Positions 6,965 to 15,099 of a DNA stretch of 17,540 nucleotides are shown piece by piece (position 1 is the first letter of the stretch; each line of letters begins with the position of its first letter). The notes under the pieces were generated by a model that worked only from the letters and a program-made list of their open reading frames with translations, was not told the origin of the DNA and ran no database searches. A program made the position numbers and the translations under genes. This DNA comes from UBA7236 sp964638865 (GTDB lineage Bacteria > Bacteroidota > Bacteroidia > Chitinophagales > BACL12), in assembly GCA_964638865.1 (NCBI GenBank), contig CAZXBG010000088.1, positions 1 to 17,540 on the forward strand, given 5' to 3'.

Positions 6965-9421
6965 ATGAACTCCTTCCACAATCTTATTTTCGTTTTCTCT
7001 TTGTTCTTTATTGGGGCTGTTACTGCTCAGTCGCCGGAGGTTTCGCGGAAACCATTAGCAGAAAAAATAACGCAACTTGAAAAAGTATATCCGCAAACGG
7101 AAACTATTTCGCCATTTTCACCTGCGGAATATGATGAGCATATCAATGAACTAATCGTTAGGGAAGTGTCTTATTTCCATGTTGATTATACTTTGATCGA
7201 TAACATTTTGCAGAATCATTTTGCGTATTTGGAAATAAGTATTCCCTGGAACGACACATCAATTATTCTGCAATTATTTCCATCCGAAATTTTTTCATCC
7301 ACTTTTCAGGTGGTTACCTCCCAAACAAATAAAAAGGCAATTGATTATTCGCCGGGTTCATTTTATCGTGGCATCGTAAAGGATAATCCGGAATCGTTGG
7401 TGGCAATTAATTTTTTTAAGGATAATATTTCTGGTATTGTTTCCATTCCCGGAATCGGCAACATCACCATTGCACAATTAAAATCATCGCCAATTCATGT
7501 TATTTTTAATGATGCAGATCTTTTAATTCCAAACGAATTAAATTGTTCCACCTCGGAACCTGAAAATTTTAATTATAAAAAGAAGGAAAACGCAGATGCG
7601 AAATTATTGATCAGTCCTTGTGTAAAAGTATATATAGAAGCAGATTTCGAAATGTTTGAAGCTCAAGGAGGTGCAACAGAAACAGCAGATTATATTGTTG
7701 GTATGTTTAATATTTCCTCCACGCTTTTTTATAATGAAGGAATTACAGATGTAATTTCAGAAATATTTGTTTGGGTTACAGTTGATCCTTATCCTGTTAC
7801 TTCCTCGTTTGATGCACTGGATTATTTTACAACATTCAGAACTGATTTTAACGGAGACCTTGCACATCTTGTAACTTTTGATGACGAAAATTTAGGTGGT
7901 GTTGCTTGGGTGGATGTACTGTGTTCTTCGTATAATTACGCTTATAGTAATATTGATGCATATTATGCTGATTTCCCGACCTATTCATGGACCGTGATGG
8001 TGTTTACTCACGAAATGGGACATAATTTGGGATCATCACACACGCATAATTGCGATTGGCCGGGAGGAGCAATAGATAATTGTTATACAACAGAAGGTGG
8101 CTGCGATCCGGGTCCCGCACCAATTGATGGCGGAACAATTATGAGTTATTGTCATCTCACCGGTTACGGAATTAATTTTGCAAACGGATTTGGTGAACTT
8201 CCCGGTGATCTCATTTTTGATGAGGTAAATGCTGCGCCTTGCCTCGGTGATTGTGATCTGCCACCAACAAATGATTGGCCATGCAGTGCAACGGTTCTTG
8301 AGGTGAATGAAAGTTGTATATTTTTTGAAGGTACTAATGTTGGTGCAATTAATTCTGTAGTGACTCCGGAAACTTGCGATGGCATTAGCAATGGCGATAT
8401 TTGGTTTCAATTTACTGTTCCTGCAGAAGAATATGTAATTATTGAAATGGATAATGGTGCAATAATAAATGATATGGGCATGAGAGTGTATTATGGGTCA
8501 TGCACAGATTTAAGTAATTATCCGGGAGCTTGCGTAGCCGATGGAAGTTCTTATGCCGATTTAATGCCGGGTTTTGAAGTGGTACTTGCACCGGCAGGAA
8601 CCATAATATTTCTGCGTGTTTGGGAAGTAAATAATGATGCATTTGGCGATTTTTCCATTTGTGTTTATACAGAATGTAACGAATCAACGGAGCCGGAAGG
8701 ATTAATTGCTACTGACACTGTTTTATGTGCTGAAGGAACAGTTACGCTTACCATAGATGGTGGTGCATTGGGTTCACTTTCCAATTGGATTTGGACCATC
8801 GAAGATTGTGAAGTAACACCGATTGGTTTTGAGGATAATTTAACCGTATCCCCTGAAATTACAACTACCTATTATCTTCAGGCTGATGGAGCATGCGGCA
8901 CAACCGACTGTGTTTCCTTAACAATAGAAGTGGAATCAGTACCGGAAACTCCCGTAATTATAGTTGGCGATTGCCAGTTAAGTACCTACATATTAACAGA
9001 TGCAACATATATATGGTATCTCGATGGAGAAATTATAATAGGGGAAACTGATAATTTTATTTCCATTGCGGAAAGCGGAAACTATTCCGTTTTAATTACG
9101 AGTGAAGGCGGCTGTTTTGCATTATCGAATGTTGTTTTTGTGGATTGTGAGCAGTTGGGAATTGATGCTATTATTTCTGCGGAGATAAAGATCTATCCTA
9201 ACCCCGGTGACGGAGCATTTAATATAGAAATAAATGGTTATACCGGTGAACTGATGCTTCAGATTTTTGATATTTTTGGAAGGGAAGTGTGGAAACAAAA
9301 CATATTTATTTCCACGCAGAATAATACTGTTTCCACGCAGAGTGCATTGGCATCGGGAGTGTATTTTTTACAGGTTAGGAATGCGGAAGTTGATGCAGCG
9401 GCTGTTTTGATTATTGAATAG
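6965..9421 (+). CDS. secreted M12B-like zinc metalloprotease with T9SS sorting domain
   Basis: This 818-residue protein starts with a Sec signal peptide (cleavage near VTAQ, residue 22), followed by a prodomain-like region. The metzincin zinc site HEMGHNLGSSH is complete: His349, Glu350 (general base), His353 and His359. A Met-turn is present at TIMSYC (Met393). This pattern is typical of reprolysin-like (M12B) proteases. After residue about 425 come Cys-rich, beta-sandwich and Ig-like segments, then a C-terminal domain (about 731-818) containing KIYPNPGDGAFNIEI, GREVW and SGVYFLQV, the type A sorting signal of the type IX secretion system. The protein is therefore probably exported across the outer membrane and released or surface-anchored. 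It is a single gene, convergent with the next by 9 bp. Confidence 0.92.
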   Translation: MNSFHNLIFVFSLFFIGAVTAQSPEVSRKPLAEKITQLEKVYPQTETISPFSPAEYDEHINELIVREVSYFHVDYTLIDNILQNHFAYLEISIPWNDTSIILQLFPSEIFSSTFQVVTSQTNKKAIDYSPGSFYRGIVKDNPESLVAINFFKDNISGIVSIPGIGNITIAQLKSSPIHVIFNDADLLIPNELNCSTSEPENFNYKKKENADAKLLISPCVKVYIEADFEMFEAQGGATETADYIVGMFNISSTLFYNEGITDVISEIFVWVTVDPYPVTSSFDALDYFTTFRTDFNGDLAHLVTFDDENLGGVAWVDVLCSSYNYAYSNIDAYYADFPTYSWTVMVFTHEMGHNLGSSHTHNCDWPGGAIDNCYTTEGGCDPGPAPIDGGTIMSYCHLTGYGINFANGFGELPGDLIFDEVNAAPCLGDCDLPPTNDWPCSATVLEVNESCIFFEGTNVGAINSVVTPETCDGISNGDIWFQFTVPAEEYVIIEMDNGAIINDMGMRVYYGSCTDLSNYPGACVADGSSYADLMPGFEVVLAPAGTIIFLRVWEVNNDAFGDFSICVYTECNESTEPEGLIATDTVLCAEGTVTLTIDGGALGSLSNWIWTIEDCEVTPIGFEDNLTVSPEITTTYYLQADGACGTTDCVSLTIEVESVPETPVIIVGDCQLSTYILTDATYIWYLDGEIIIGETDNFISIAESGNYSVLITSEGGCFALSNVVFVDCEQLGIDAIISAEIKIYPNPGDGAFNIEINGYTGELMLQIFDIFGREVWKQNIFISTQNNTVSTQSALASGVYFLQVRNAEVDAAAVLIIE

Positions 9422-9430
9422 TAACTTGTA

Positions 9431-9892
9431 TTACGCCAAATGCTCACCACGTATTATCTTTTGTAAAAATACGCGCATGGATGAAAAATTATCATACTGC
9501 ATCTCTTTGAAAGTAATAAGCCTACCATCACTTGTTGTAATTCTTATTTTATCGTTATTGCTTTTTGCTGTCACCCTGCCTTTGTTTGTAACGATGCGTG
9601 GAACATAATGAAATGTACTTAACTCAAAATATTGAATGGTGATGGTCTTTCGTGTTACAAATGTTGTAATTGTTAAATAACTTTCATAAAATACTACGCG
9701 ACTCAGCGATAAAATAACATGTATGGAATAAGTCAGCCAAAAACATGCTATACTCACTGCTACAATTCTTGCAAAAGGATCATCACTGCGCATCAACGGA
9801 AAAAACAGAAGAGCAGCAAAGAAAAAATAAATAAAAATGGTAAGCACATATACTATACCTGTTTGTGAGCGGAGGAGGATGGATTCTTTCAA
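9431..9892 (-). CDS. small membrane protein with a possible PH-like domain
   Basis: A 153-residue protein with two adjacent hydrophobic helices (about residues 12-33 and 42-62) in the N-terminal half. The C-terminal half has alternating beta-type segments (SYLTITTFVTRKTITIQYFELSTF, in part; KIRITTSDGRLITF), ending in a helix. This arrangement, two helices then a small beta barrel, resembles bacterial PH-domain membrane proteins, but I see no specific family signature. Its stop is 9 bp from that of the metalloprotease gene on the other strand, with no terminator between. A repeat-like motif lies about 107 nt upstream (9999-10019). Function unknown. Confidence 0.6.
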   Translation of the reverse strand: MKESILLRSQTGIVYVLTIFIYFFFAALLFFPLMRSDDPFARIVAVSIACFWLTYSIHVILSLSRVVFYESYLTITTFVTRKTITIQYFELSTFHYVPRIVTNKGRVTAKSNNDKIRITTSDGRLITFKEMQYDNFSSMRVFLQKIIRGEHLA

Positions 9893-9998
9893 TGGCAGAA
9901 TATGGATTTGATATTATATTCTAAATATTTAAGTTGCTGCAACTCCTTTCTAATTTCCAATTCTATTAGTATAATGATGGATATAATTTTGAAATATT

Positions 9999-10019
9999 TG
10001 TAACAAAGTAAAGGGAATA
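9999..10019 (-). repeat. isolated copy of the TGTAACAAAGTA motif
   Basis: This 21-bp stretch matches the repeat at 14943-14963 at 17 of 21 positions, in the same orientation relative to a downstream minus-strand gene. The minus strand reads TTTACTTTGTTACA. It may be a shared promoter or regulator site; function is not shown. Confidence 0.35.
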
Positions 10020-10055
10020 TTATTTTATTTATCGCATTATTCTACAAAAAGTAAA

Positions 10056-10092
10056 ATAAAAGCCGGAAAATAATACTACTTCCCGGCCTTTA
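10056..10092 (-). terminator. intrinsic terminator of the vWA gene
   Basis: The arms 10060-10068 and 10080-10090 pair through a GCCGG core with two single-base bulges. On the minus strand the stem is followed by TTTTATTTT. It lies just after the vWA stop codon. Confidence 0.65.
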
Positions 10093-10102
10093 AGATCAAA
10101 TT

Positions 10103-10768
10103 TTATTTTTTGTGAAACACTTTTTCTGCTGCCTCTTTCATCAGATCAATATCGAGGTTTTCTTTTTTGTGTACTCTTTCCGAAAATGCAATTCTCATTT
10201 CTTTAAATAATTCAGCATTGGAAAATATTTTACTTTTATCATAGTGAATTCTATTGCCACTGTGCATTCCAATTGCATCTGCAGCAGCCTCAATATCATG
10301 GTCGGTTCCGATATAGGTAAATGCCCAATTATGTGGTTTCAGCGCTTCTATCATCGCCTTGATCTCCTTTCCGTTAAACTCTTTTGATGAATTTTCTGCT
10401 CCGTCGGTCAGAATGGATACCAGTACGTTATGATTTGGTTTTCCGTAAATCTGATGTTTTACCTTTAAAACCGAACTTCCTATTGCATCCCATAGTGGAG
10501 TATTATCGGCAGGATTATAATTGCCTTCATGTAATGCAAAAGGTTCTGTTAGCAATTGGTTGAATGCGATCGTTTTTATTCCTCTTCCGTTAAAGGTAAA
10601 AAAGCTCAGCCGATGTTCCTGGTCGGGATTATCGCTAATCAATTGTTTATTGTGGCTCATAATCTCATTAAAAGTATCCATTGTTTGCCGGCGTATGGAT
10701 TGCATGGAGCCGCTTTCATCCAAAATTAATAAATGATGAATGTGTTCTGTGGTTGTTTTTTTGTTCAT
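10103..10768 (-). CDS. von Willebrand factor A domain protein
   Basis: I start this at ATG 10768 (221 residues) because the upstream extension to 10891 would translate the AT-rich operator region and overlap the divergent gene's control sites. The product is essentially one vWA domain with a complete metal-ion-dependent adhesion site: DESGS (Asp17, Ser19, Ser21), Thr90 in DNTPLWD, and Asp122 in LTDGAEN. There is no signal peptide or membrane segment, so it is cytoplasmic. Such stand-alone vWA proteins (TerY-like in style) act as metal-dependent protein-binding modules, with the partner unknown here. It is divergent from the XRE regulator at 10900, sharing 131 bp with operator-like palindromes, so the regulator probably controls it. 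An intrinsic terminator follows. Confidence 0.85.
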   Translation of the reverse strand: MNKKTTTEHIHHLLILDESGSMQSIRRQTMDTFNEIMSHNKQLISDNPDQEHRLSFFTFNGRGIKTIAFNQLLTEPFALHEGNYNPADNTPLWDAIGSSVLKVKHQIYGKPNHNVLVSILTDGAENSSKEFNGKEIKAMIEALKPHNWAFTYIGTDHDIEAAADAIGMHSGNRIHYDKSKIFSNAELFKEMRIAFSERVHKKENLDIDLMKEAAEKVFHKK

Positions 10769-10829
10769 AGCGTTTAATTTTTTTTGTTTAAAATACTGAA
10801 AATTGTGGGCAATGGCTAACTTTATGCTC

Positions 10830-10893
10830 ATATTAATTGCAAAAATGCAAATATTAATTGCAATTTGCAAATATTTTGAGCAATTTTGCAAAA
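10830..10893. promoter_or_regulatory. operator-like TTGCA/TGCAA array between vWA and XRE genes
   Basis: Two palindromes are clear: TTGCA-N4-TGCAA (10837-10850) and TTGCA-N3-TGCAA (10858-10870). A third, half-conserved site ends in TGCAA at 10887-10891. The right half-sites end at 10850, 10870 and 10891, so they are 20-21 bp apart, two helical turns. The direct repeat ATATTAATTGCAA (10830-10842, 10851-10863) has the same spacing. This is the layout of a cooperatively bound operator, most likely for the XRE regulator that starts 7 nt later, giving autoregulation and control of the vWA gene. A near -7 box (7 of 8) at 10871-10878 overlaps it. Confidence 0.6.
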
Positions 10894-10899
10894 AGAATT

Positions 10900-11670
10900 A
10901 TGGCTTACGGACAAAAATTCAAGGAAATAAGACGTTCTAACCTGTTAAGTCAGGTAGAATTTGCAAAACAGGTTGGTGTTAGCCGCAGTGTGATAAGCCA
11001 GATCGAGATTGACAAGATAAAACCTACATTGGAAGCGCTGACCAGAATTTCCAGACTTTTTAGTGTCAGTTTAGATTATCTGATGCTTGATGAAGAGCCT
11101 TTGCCGGAAAAGGATAAATTGAGTTATCAAGAACTTTCTGGGTTCAATTTGCCGTATTTGGATAAAAAGCCAAACGTTTTAATGGAATTTACTGCTGCAA
11201 GTTTGTCTCCGGGAAAGTTAACTGATAAAAGGATCAAAGAAATTCCCTATTTTTCTCTCCGCGATCGACCACATTTTGGATTCCGTTATGCGACGGAAGA
11301 TATGCGTTCGAAACTTCCACATTTGCAACTACCCATTGACAGCATGGGACCTTTAATGGCCTTTGAAATTTTGGATGCAAGTATGCATCAAACTGAAATT
11401 GTAATTTGTAAACTCACCGATATTAATGCTATTCATGAACACCAATATGTTGTAATTGTGGCCTCGGATAAATTGTTAGACGGTATAATTGAAAAAATTG
11501 ATAATAGAATACTCACTATTAATACTATACAATTACCTCTCTCCCAAATAAAGGAAATTTGGCAGGTGCAATTAGTAATTGCGCAACCGGATGTGCATAA
11601 TAATTTAAAGGCGCAATTAAAAAAAATGGAATTGTTGTTGGAGGATTTGAAAAAAGAAGATGATGTTTAA
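10900..11670 (+). CDS. XRE-family regulator with S24/LexA-like C-terminal domain
   Basis: A 256-residue DNA-binding protein. I prefer ATG 10900 over the upstream ATG 10858, which lies within the operator repeats. Residues about 4-61 form an XRE helix-turn-helix: FKEIRRSNLLSQVEFAKQVG, then VSRSVISQIEIDKIKPTLEAL. A linker follows, then a region (about 143-210) shaped like the S24/LexA fold: LPIDSMGPLMAFEILDASM and YVVIVASDKLLDGIIEKI. Ser161 aligns with the catalytic Ser of GDSM, but the Gly-Asp before it is replaced and the catalytic Lys is not certain (Lys199 is a candidate), so it may sense a ligand or partner rather than self-cleave. The C-terminus is a charged helix. It probably autoregulates through the 10830-10893 sites. 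Confidence 0.85.
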   Translation: MAYGQKFKEIRRSNLLSQVEFAKQVGVSRSVISQIEIDKIKPTLEALTRISRLFSVSLDYLMLDEEPLPEKDKLSYQELSGFNLPYLDKKPNVLMEFTAASLSPGKLTDKRIKEIPYFSLRDRPHFGFRYATEDMRSKLPHLQLPIDSMGPLMAFEILDASMHQTEIVICKLTDINAIHEHQYVVIVASDKLLDGIIEKIDNRILTINTIQLPLSQIKEIWQVQLVIAQPDVHNNLKAQLKKMELLLEDLKKEDDV

Positions 11671-11709
11671 TGGGTTTTTACAGGAATAAAGAAACAATGT
11701 AGGGTGCCT

Positions 11710-12825
11710 TTATTGAACACGTAAGAGGCCGTCATTTCTATTAATTGACTCCATACAATGTTGCTGCTTAAAATCAAACTGGATATTATTAAAGTAAGGA
11801 GCAAAATGTTGCTCAAATCCCTTTGCTACGGAAAAAACACCATAGGTATCCAATTTAAATTTGTCTTCAATCCGTTCGCGTAGCATTCCAGGTACCGAAT
11901 CTTTCATTATATGATATGCACCAATTTGTATGCAATAACCTGAGGTAGTATCCATTTGATAGATCTCTGAAAAATTGGCAAATAACATCCTTTCTCTATA
12001 TTCGAGGTCTGCATTATAACCATCAATTTTTAGCCCATACGAATAAATATAGGAGCGTAATATTCTATATACTAAGTAATAGTCTTCCCGGTAATAATCT
12101 TTTAATGCATGCATCACATTCAATTGTTCAAAGGTCGATTTAAATGTATTCAAGACGATAAGATTTGCAGTATCTTTATTGTAAATACGGGCATCCCAAA
12201 TATATTGTAAAAAAGGTCGTATTATTTCGTTTATCATTTTGCTGGTATCGATCAAAGTTGTTGGGAATACGATGTTATTGTAGGTGCGTTCACTTTTGGG
12301 TTGTTTTTTATTCAACAAAGTTGCATGCGGCTCATAAAAGGACAACCAAAACAACGCATTTATATCATTGAGGTTGTGATAAGATAAGTCCAGATCAATA
12401 CATTTTAATTGGATATTGGTATCTTTTTTAGCAAGGTTATTAATGTTGTAAAGTTTGCCCAATTGATAGTCCTGATGTATAAAGTCGATCCACGCACTAT
12501 CACCTGTTTCCATAAATTTTGTAAAATAATATTCCATATAAATTGGCGCCTCCACAATGAAATTTTTTACACCACAATTCAATACAAAATGTTTTATTAT
12601 TTCATTTTCAGCAGCTAGCTGATGTTTAATTTGCGTTTTCCCGGCTCCCATTTTTGGATTTTCAGCAACATCGAGATGCCCTTCACCAATCATATAAATT
12701 TTCCTGTTTGTTGGAATTATATCCTCTGGGTTTAAACAATTTTCCTGCGCCTTACTACATGATGTTATCAAAAGTAAAACATTTATAAAAAGGTATATCC
12801 CAAAATTTTTAATTTGTTTACCCAT
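11710..12825 (-). CDS. lipoprotein resembling erythromycin-esterase/TIKI-fold proteins
   Basis: A 371-residue protein with a lipoprotein signal: hydrophobic segment then ITSC with the lipid-bearing Cys at residue 23. The mature part starts with a strand and the motif IYMIGEGH (Glu48, His50), then a helix with Glu73 (AAENEIIKHF) and a second strand ending in Glu92 (NFIVEAP). Near the C-terminus is CIQIGAYHIMK with another His. The order GE-xx-H, helix, strand-Glu and late G-x-x-H recalls erythromycin-esterase-like and TIKI/ChaN-fold enzymes. Overall similarity looks distant, so the substrate is unknown and I do not call it a resistance gene. A -7 box lies 4 nt before the ATG. It is a single gene, convergent with the XRE regulator. 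Confidence 0.65.
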   Translation of the reverse strand: MGKQIKNFGIYLFINVLLLITSCSKAQENCLNPEDIIPTNRKIYMIGEGHLDVAENPKMGAGKTQIKHQLAAENEIIKHFVLNCGVKNFIVEAPIYMEYYFTKFMETGDSAWIDFIHQDYQLGKLYNINNLAKKDTNIQLKCIDLDLSYHNLNDINALFWLSFYEPHATLLNKKQPKSERTYNNIVFPTTLIDTSKMINEIIRPFLQYIWDARIYNKDTANLIVLNTFKSTFEQLNVMHALKDYYREDYYLVYRILRSYIYSYGLKIDGYNADLEYRERMLFANFSEIYQMDTTSGYCIQIGAYHIMKDSVPGMLRERIEDKFKLDTYGVFSVAKGFEQHFAPYFNNIQFDFKQQHCMESINRNDGLLRVQ

Positions 12826-12829
12826 AATC

Positions 12830-12837
12830 CAAAAGTA
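12830..12837 (-). promoter_or_regulatory. -7 promoter box directly before the lipoprotein gene
   Basis: The minus strand reads TACTTTTG, a perfect TAnnTTTG, only 4 nt before the ATG at 12825, implying a leaderless mRNA. Confidence 0.5.
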
Positions 12838-12890
12838 CGTTTTTTGTTAATTAAAATTGCCATTTATTAGATATTTAGATATTATTAGAG

Positions 12891-12898
12891 TAGTTTTA
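12891..12898 (+). promoter_or_regulatory. possible -7 box for the small secreted protein gene
   Basis: TAGTTTTA matches 7 of 8 positions of TAnnTTTG and lies 19 nt before the ATG at 12918, the same spacing as for the metalloprotease gene. Confidence 0.3.
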
Positions 12899-12917
12899 GT
12901 CAGCTAATTCATTGATT

Positions 12918-13472
12918 ATGCGTTATTTTTTGCCTTTCCTGATAATCCTTGTATCTAAACATAGTGCAATATTTGCCCAAAACCTTAAACCCGAAACTGT
13001 TTATGGCCCAAGTTGTACCTATAAATTTACGCCGCCTAGTGGATGGGTGATCGATAAAGAATCCGGCAAAGGCGAAGCCTTAGCCGTTTTTTACCCCATT
13101 GGCTCTACTTGGGTGTATGCCGATGTGGTAATGTACACCAACTATGTTCCCTTCAATGCAGAATATAAGACCACAACGGCAATTGTAGATATTGATATTA
13201 ATGATGCTGCATTTACCTACTCACCAATTTCCATTGAACATGAAAATGATATCAGCGCCGGTGGAACTATAATGGCACAACTTGTTTATTATACCGGGTT
13301 TGTAATGGACGGTAAAACAATGTATCAGGCTAATGCTTATATTGCTACTCCACATGGATGCGTAGTGTTGATTTTATCTTCTGCTTATAAATCAATATTC
13401 TACGATTCTCTCCGTATTTTTGAAAAAATGGTGGCGTCTTTTGTTTTTGTAGAGTCGGTTAAAATGAAATAA
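12918..13472 (+). CDS. small secreted protein of unknown function
   Basis: I start at ATG 12918 (184 residues) rather than the TTG two codons earlier. The N-terminus is a Sec signal peptide (hydrophobic core FLPFLIILVS, cleavage near IFAQ). The mature part of about 160 residues is beta-rich: CTYKFTPPSGWVIDKES, WVYADVVMYTNYVPF, GTIMAQLVYYTGFV and a C-terminal helix with FEKMVASFVF. The opening 'F-x-PP-x-GW' and closing helix are reminiscent of PsbP/DUF1795-like small proteins that bind ligands or partners in the envelope; that is a loose resemblance only. It is divergent from the lipoprotein gene across 92 bp and convergent with the ATPase gene. Confidence 0.7.
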   Translation: MRYFLPFLIILVSKHSAIFAQNLKPETVYGPSCTYKFTPPSGWVIDKESGKGEALAVFYPIGSTWVYADVVMYTNYVPFNAEYKTTTAIVDIDINDAAFTYSPISIEHENDISAGGTIMAQLVYYTGFVMDGKTMYQANAYIATPHGCVVLILSSAYKSIFYDSLRIFEKMVASFVFVESVKMK

Positions 13473-13545
13473 ATGTGAATGTATGTAAGTTCACTACTAG
13501 GAAAAAATTGATGCCTATTCAAATATCAGATTTATACAGAGGCAA

Positions 13546-14910
13546 CTAAATTATGTCATGATTTTGTTCAATTATTAACCAACCTAAATACTCTTCTAAT
13601 TTTGAAACCAGAAAATATGGTAGGTTTACCAATTGATATTTTTTCCCATTAGGAGTAATGGCCTCTGTAATGTTTAGTTTGCCGGAATAAAATCGTATCG
13701 CAATTGTGTGAGGTGCTAAATCCATAAATATATGTAACGATTTTAATTTTCCTGCTTTGCCCGATTTTACTTCAATTGGGATAAGTTTTCCATCAAATGG
13801 AAACAAAAAATCAACTTCTGCAGAAGATCCTTTTTTTTCTTTGACCCAAAAATGTAATTTACTTAACGAAGTGTATTGAAATGCAAGAATTTCTTGTCCG
13901 ACAAGGTGTTCGATTATAGTCCCCTGAAAAATAGATGCTAGATCATCAGTGCCTAAGATCTCTTTTTGAATGCCCACAAAATAATTAATCAATCCTGTAT
14001 CAAGCATCTGCAGCCGTGGTGATCTTTTTATATCCGGAAGTAAAGGAAAGGTAGCAGCAGTATTGGGATATATCAACTGTAATAATAAAGTTTTTTCCAA
14101 AGTGCGCAGTGATTCTCCCATTTCGCGCGAACGATATTCTGAACTTCCAAATCCTTCAAATTTAATACGTTTACCTGCCATTGAAAATGCGCTGCGTATT
14201 ACATGGCGAATGTGTAAAATTTGAGGTTTATTTGACGCGTATTTTTCTACATCTTCTAGATACGAATTAATGAGTGAATCGTAAATGTTTTTCAGTGCAA
14301 AGAGATCTCTGTTTTTTGAATAATGATCTACAATTTCCGGCATTCCACCAATGAGCGCATAGGTTTGAAAAAGCGTAAATAATTTGTTTTGTGCAAAGGG
14401 TGCTATCGGAATTTTTTCCAATTGTTTTAATGCTTCCTGTTCACCTATTGCATCAAGAAATTCAGGAAAGGAAACCGGTCTCACCATTTTATATTCAATT
14501 CGCCCAACCGGAAAATGTATTGGTTTATCAAAAATTGTTTCCAACATACTTCCTGCTGCTATTATGGCGATCTGTGGCTCGGATTCTTTAAAATATCGGA
14601 GCATATTTAACGCTTCGGGCACTTCCTGTATCTCATCAATAAAAATAAGGGTCTTGTGTTTTTTTGAAATAAGAATGTTCTTAATAAAAAATAATGTTTG
14701 GATAAGGGTTTCTATGTTTCTAAAATCCTGAAAGGGTTCCCTGTCTTCGGGAAGTTCAAGGTTGAGATAAATGTATTGTTCAAAATTTGCGGCAAACTGA
14801 TTTACTAATGTAGTTTTACCAACCTGTCGGGCTCCTCTTAAAACAAGGGGCTTTCGGTCGGACTGAACCATCCATTTCTCTAGTTCTTTTATAATTTGAC
14901 GTTTGAACAT
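13546..14910 (-). CDS. AAA ATPase with DUF4143 domain
   Basis: A 454-residue ATPase of the family often annotated 'ATP-binding protein, DUF4143'. Walker A is GARQVGKTT (residues 26-34), Walker B is TLIFIDEIQEV (Asp92, Glu93), and a sensor-like IAIIAAGSML follows. The middle region FPEFLDAIGE...YALIGGMPE is family-typical. The DUF4143 C-terminal part carries a PD-(D/E)xK-like arrangement: AEVDFLF (Glu365, Asp367) then IPIEVKSGK (Glu380, Lys382). Members of this family are widespread, mobile and multi-copy, and their cellular role is poorly known. A perfect -7 box lies 4 nt before the ATG, and three 33-bp-spaced repeats sit across the promoter. It is a lone gene. Confidence 0.92.
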   Translation of the reverse strand: MFKRQIIKELEKWMVQSDRKPLVLRGARQVGKTTLVNQFAANFEQYIYLNLELPEDREPFQDFRNIETLIQTLFFIKNILISKKHKTLIFIDEIQEVPEALNMLRYFKESEPQIAIIAAGSMLETIFDKPIHFPVGRIEYKMVRPVSFPEFLDAIGEQEALKQLEKIPIAPFAQNKLFTLFQTYALIGGMPEIVDHYSKNRDLFALKNIYDSLINSYLEDVEKYASNKPQILHIRHVIRSAFSMAGKRIKFEGFGSSEYRSREMGESLRTLEKTLLLQLIYPNTAATFPLLPDIKRSPRLQMLDTGLINYFVGIQKEILGTDDLASIFQGTIIEHLVGQEILAFQYTSLSKLHFWVKEKKGSSAEVDFLFPFDGKLIPIEVKSGKAGKLKSLHIFMDLAPHTIAIRFYSGKLNITEAITPNGKKYQLVNLPYFLVSKLEEYLGWLIIEQNHDII

Positions 14911-14996
14911 GTAGCAAAGTTAGGGTAAATATTGCTAGTTTATGTAACAAAGTATAGGTAAATATGTATAATTTTTGTAACAAAGTATAGGTAATT
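14910..14996. repeat. three direct repeats with exact 33-bp period upstream of the ATPase
   Basis: Copies at 14910-14930, 14943-14963 and 14976-14996. Copies 2 and 3 share TGTAACAAAGTATAGGTAA and differ at 1 of 21 positions; copy 1 differs at 4. The 12-bp spacers are unrelated in sequence. Copy 1 contains the -7 box of the ATPase gene, so the array is either duplicated promoters or a stacked regulator site. Confidence 0.75.
14915..14922 (-). promoter_or_regulatory. -7 promoter box of the DUF4143 ATPase gene
   Basis: The minus strand reads TAACTTTG, a perfect TAnnTTTG, 4 nt before the ATG at 14910. It lies within the first of the three repeats. Confidence 0.5.
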
Positions 14997-15099
14997 TTAG
15001 AAAAAGCATTATTAAAACAGAGTTTATTAGGGTTTAATTCGATATTGTTATGGATACATTTCTTATTCTTGGGTGACAGTTGCGTAAAAGAGTAGCAAA

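Noticed and set aside
8036..8687. Minus-strand frames inside the metalloprotease gene
   Set aside because: They are antisense shadows of a well-supported gene with a complete zinc site and sorting domain.
10769..10891. N-terminal extension of the vWA protein to 10891
   Set aside because: The extra 41 codons translate the operator palindromes and AT-rich promoter DNA; the vWA domain begins right after ATG 10768.
10858..10899. Earlier ATG for the XRE regulator
   Set aside because: The 14 extra codons lie in the TTGCA/TGCAA repeats; ATG 10900 starts directly before the helix-turn-helix domain.
11685..11714. Terminator between the XRE and lipoprotein genes
   Set aside because: The 7-bp AATAAAG/CTTTATT stem is all but one pair A-T, has a 16-nt loop, and no clear T-run follows.
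14910..14996. CRISPR array
   Set aside because: Only three short repeats with 12-bp spacers, one of which overlaps a promoter and start codon; no cas genes nearby.
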